Assembly (NCBI GenBank): GCA_001970955.1
Contig: MPUH01001242.1
Span: 1-20,408, forward strand
Direction: 5' to 3'
From: Stentor coeruleus
Taxonomy: Eukaryota > Ciliophora > Heterotrichea > Heterotrichida > Stentoridae
DNA length: 20,408 bases
Shown here: positions 18,443 through 20,408 of the stretch, piece by piece
Numbering within the stretch: position 1 is the first letter of the stretch
How the letters are laid out: each line of letters opens with the position of its first letter
Notes under the pieces: model-generated
Database searches by the model: none
Seen by the model: only the letters and a program-made list of their open reading frames with translations
What the model was told of the DNA's origin: nothing
Made by a program: the position numbers and the translations under genes

Positions 18443-19543
18443 ATGATAAACAATATTGTTTCTTTTAACAAACTTGCTATGGAAAATCTTGCACAAAGCA
18501 AGCTAGAGATGGCTTATCACTTTATGCACAGAGCAGAAAAACTATTAAATGATATGTCAGAGTCTATTAAAAAGAACTCTTTAACTTTAATAACTTGTAA
18601 CAATCAAGCGTGTTTGTATAAGGCATTAGGTAAATCTTTCCAAGCTAGGATTTTTCTTGAGAAAACAATAACAATGCAGACTTCAACACCAGAAGATCAC
18701 TTTAATTTAGCTAGATGCCTACTTAATCTCAGTCTTCTCAAAGCAGAAGAAAATAATTCAGATAAGGCCCTTATGTATGCACTAAGAGCTTTGGATATCC
18801 TAACAAAATACTGTGAACCAGATACAAACAATTACTATGAAAATATTTGCACTGCTTTCAATATCATAGGAACTCAGCACAAAATTAGAGGAAATGACGA
18901 TGAAGCAAATCGAGTTTTTAAGAGAGGACTTGATATAAGTGAAGAATTTCTAGGATCTCTCCATCAATTAACTATAAATTTTCGTAAAAACTTTGAACAG
19001 AAAAAGTATAAATTTGTAAGAAAGCCAAAAAGTAGTAAAATTTTTTTACCAAGAATAGGTAATCGTGGATTACCTTTAATTCATTCATCAGCAAAACAAA
19101 AAACTAAATCCCCAAGAATAACTTTATTAGAATTCTCTAATGAATCAAAACTTCCTACACAAAAACGTATATTCAAAAAACTACCAAGATATACTGAGAA
19201 ACAAGAAATTGAAACAAGTGTGGAAATCGCTAAAAAAACCCTAGTGAATTTTTTATTAAATGAAACTTTACCTATAAAATTAAAACCAAAGAAACTTGAT
19301 AAAAAAGTATTGGATATTTTAAGTCTTTCTATACAAACAGTTTTTAGAAGATTTTTAGTTCAAAGAGAAATGGAAGAAATTATAGATTCTAGGCTTACTC
19401 GCCGACAGCTAGCAGAGAAAAAAGCAGTTATCGTTCTTCAGGAATTTAAAGTATTAAAAGAGCGAGCTTCTAAAGAAAAACCTTTTTTCGAACATACGGA
19501 TTTTCGTTCATCTAAGCTTCAGTCAAGACGAGGAACAGGGTAA
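18443..19543 (+). CDS. Tetratricopeptide (TPR) repeat protein with basic C-terminal half (366 aa)
   Basis: TPR helix pairs form protein-binding superhelices. Residues about 5-185 hold four or so repeats: KLEMAYHFMHRAEKLL, CNNQACLYKALGKSFQARIFLEKTI, HFNLARCLLNLSLLKAEENNSDKALMYALRAL (a long ordinary repeat seen here in pieces), and IIGTQHKIRGNDDEANRVFKRGLDI. Residues about 190-290 are basic, low in order and rich in Lys, Pro and Ser. Residues 297-308 (IQTVFRRFLVQR) resemble a partial calmodulin-binding IQ motif without its central Gly. A basic helical tail follows. No membrane span is seen. An in-frame TAA lies 15 nt upstream, so the ATG is the first available. A scaffold role, perhaps cytoskeletal, is only a guess. 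The next gene lies 62 nt downstream on the same strand. Confidence 0.85.
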   Translation: MINNIVSFNKLAMENLAQSKLEMAYHFMHRAEKLLNDMSESIKKNSLTLITCNNQACLYKALGKSFQARIFLEKTITMQTSTPEDHFNLARCLLNLSLLKAEENNSDKALMYALRALDILTKYCEPDTNNYYENICTAFNIIGTQHKIRGNDDEANRVFKRGLDISEEFLGSLHQLTINFRKNFEQKKYKFVRKPKSSKIFLPRIGNRGLPLIHSSAKQKTKSPRITLLEFSNESKLPTQKRIFKKLPRYTEKQEIETSVEIAKKTLVNFLLNETLPIKLKPKKLDKKVLDILSLSIQTVFRRFLVQREMEEIIDSRLTRRQLAEKKAVIVLQEFKVLKERASKEKPFFEHTDFRSSKLQSRRGTG

Positions 19544-19605
19544 ATTTGAAGATGTACAGCATTTTAGTATGATTTTATTTAAATAATTAAATATATAATA
19601 TCACT

Positions 19606-19932
19606 ATGGATTATAAAATTATCGGCAAGCAAGCACTACTACGATACAAAGCATTAAAAGCTCTAAAAATCCCTGAAGAACCTCTCACAAAATCATACAC
19701 TGTCAATACCCAACAAGAAAGTCCTGAAATCCTTTCCTTAAAAACCAAAATCTCTAAACTTGAAGAAGAAATCACATCATTAAAATCTCGACCTCCAAAA
19801 TGGGAGCCTATTTTTTCAATACAAATTCCAGACTCATCATCGATACCTTTAATCTCAGAACAATCCTCATATGAGCTTATTTCAGAACTTACTAAAGAAC
19901 TTTTAGCTTTATCTATTCCTAAAATGCTTTAA
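19606..19932 (+). CDS. Small protein with short coiled coil, function unknown (108 aa)
   Basis: I do not recognise the family. Residues 1-20 are basic and probably helical (IIGKQALLRYKALKALKI). Residues about 41-62 (EILSLKTKISKLEEEITSL) have heptad spacing typical of a short coiled coil. PPKWEPIF follows, then a Ser-rich stretch and an amphipathic C-terminal helix (YELISELTKELLALSI). There is no signal peptide or membrane span. Codon use resembles the neighbours, and the frame lies in an ordinary intergenic position 62 nt after the TPR gene, so it is probably a real small gene. I looked for a heterotrich-size intron joining it to the TPR gene and found none. Confidence 0.6.
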   Translation: MDYKIIGKQALLRYKALKALKIPEEPLTKSYTVNTQQESPEILSLKTKISKLEEEITSLKSRPPKWEPIFSIQIPDSSSIPLISEQSSYELISELTKELLALSIPKML

Positions 19933-19947
19933 TTTATTTTAAAAATC

Positions 19948-20108
19948 ATGGTTTTTTACCTAACAAACTATTTTTATACTTGAAAAAAATCTCATAATCA
20001 AACAATAAATCCACCATTTTCCTTGGTTATGGTTTTTTACCTAACAAACTATTTTTATACTTGAAAAAAATCTCATAATCAAACAATAAATCCACCATTT
20101 TCCTTGGT
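19948..20108. repeat. Perfect 80-bp tandem duplication (period 81)
   Basis: Positions 19948-20027 and 20029-20108 are identical over 80 bp, separated by one T. The repeat lies between the 3' ends of the convergent small coiled-coil gene and the p23-like gene. Lack of any mismatch in non-coding AT-rich DNA points to a very recent duplication or an assembly artefact. Confidence 0.95.
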
Positions 20109-20141
20109 CAATCAAATCTTAGAAGAAATTTAGGTATCTTA

Positions 20142-20408
20142 TTACTCTGTCTTAGCATCTTCAGCCTTTTCTTTGTCCTCTGAGCTAACTTCCTTCTTCT
20201 CTTCTTTCTTTTCTTCTTCCGGTTTTTTGATAGGCTCATCATCTAAATCCCCTAAATCAGCATTTTCATCATCATCTTCTTCTCCTTCACCTTCTCCTTC
20301 TTCCTCATCATCCTCATCTGGCAAATTACCAAAATCTTGATCATCATAATCTAATTTTTTCTCATCAGCCTCATCTTCATCAACCCAACGATCTTCATCA
20401 ACCCAACG
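20142..20408 (-). CDS. Acidic C-terminus of a probable p23/Sba1-like Hsp90 co-chaperone (partial, runs off right edge)
   Basis: The minus-strand frame is open from the window edge to a TAA at 20142-20144, giving at least 88 residues. It begins RWVDED repeated twice, then ADEKKLDYDDQDFGNLPDE, a long Asp/Glu tract with GEGEGEE, and a mixed Glu/Lys tail ending EDAKTE. p23 co-chaperones, which bind the closed Hsp90 N-domain and slow ATP turnover, end their CS domain with a W(K/V)DED motif followed by an acidic disordered tail, and plant and protist forms closely resemble WVDEDE. The CS domain itself lies outside the window, so the call rests on this motif and composition. Any highly acidic nuclear or chaperone protein is an alternative. 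No start codon is in the window. Confidence 0.5.
   Translation of the reverse strand, partial: RWVDEDRWVDEDEADEKKLDYDDQDFGNLPDEDDEEEGEGEGEEDDDENADLGDLDDEPIKKPEEEKKEEKKEVSSEDKEKAEDAKTE
20373..20408. repeat. 18-nt tandem repeat at the window edge
   Basis: ATCTTCATCAACCCAACG occurs twice back to back, at 20373-20390 and 20391-20408, duplicating Arg-Trp-Val-Asp-Glu-Asp in the p23-like frame. More copies may lie beyond the edge, or the edge may be an assembly end. Confidence 0.85.

Noticed and set aside
19534..19605. Intron joining the TPR gene to the small coiled-coil frame
   Set aside because: A GTAAAT occurs at the TPR stop, but the available AG ends give 12, 20 or 28 nt, not the 15-16 nt seen here, and both frames look complete.
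20381..20408. Telomere-like sequence at the right edge
   Set aside because: The CAACCCAACG units are two copies of an 18-nt coding repeat, continue an open frame, and do not form a simple telomeric array.

Overview
The window reads as macronuclear DNA of a heterotrich ciliate, most likely Stentor or a close relative. It is very AT-rich, genes are compact, and the two large kelch-receptor genes are each interrupted only by a 15-nt GT...AG intron at the same site. Such tiny introns are a heterotrich hallmark. Every intact gene ends in TAA or TAG, none ends in TGA, and no TGA lies inside the long frames, with tryptophan written TGG. That fits the standard code used by Stentor better than the Blepharisma code, in which TGA is tryptophan. 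The genus is an inference.

Left end (1-1676): two decayed genes lie head to head. A minus-strand remnant of the AAA-ATPase-like family (LIDEYDK Walker B, degenerate RPRRFGKS Walker A) runs off the left edge. A plus-strand casein-kinase-1 remnant is broken by small frameshifts, one in-frame stop and a 3' truncation. Each remnant also carries a segment bounded by a perfect 9-10 bp direct repeat (94 nt and 38 nt), and removing the segment plus one repeat copy rejoins the homologous frame. These look like retained internal eliminated sequences or tiny insertions.

Middle left (1685-9064): a small minus-strand kelch protein is followed by a tandem pair of paralogous dual-kinase genes. Each has an N-terminal kinase fold with DFG changed to NFH and a C-terminal fold that keeps its catalytic residues, joined by a charged linker. 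Next comes a short protein with one clear and one degenerate FHA (phosphothreonine-binding) domain. The set suggests a local phospho-signalling neighbourhood, but a shared pathway is inference.

Middle right (9628-17298): a tandem pair of minus-strand receptor-like genes of about 1160 residues. Order: signal peptide, kelch blades, cysteine-rich GCC2/GCC3-like repeats, two membrane spans, a second outside domain, a third span and a cytosolic tail. The pair shares sharply bounded tracts of 97-98% DNA identity, which suggests gene conversion.

Right end (17299-20408): a long AT-rich divergent intergenic region, a TPR gene, a small coiled-coil gene, a perfect 80-bp tandem duplication, and the acidic C-terminus of a probable p23-like Hsp90 co-chaperone running off the right edge. 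No tRNA, rRNA, CRISPR array, telomere repeat or complete transposon was found.
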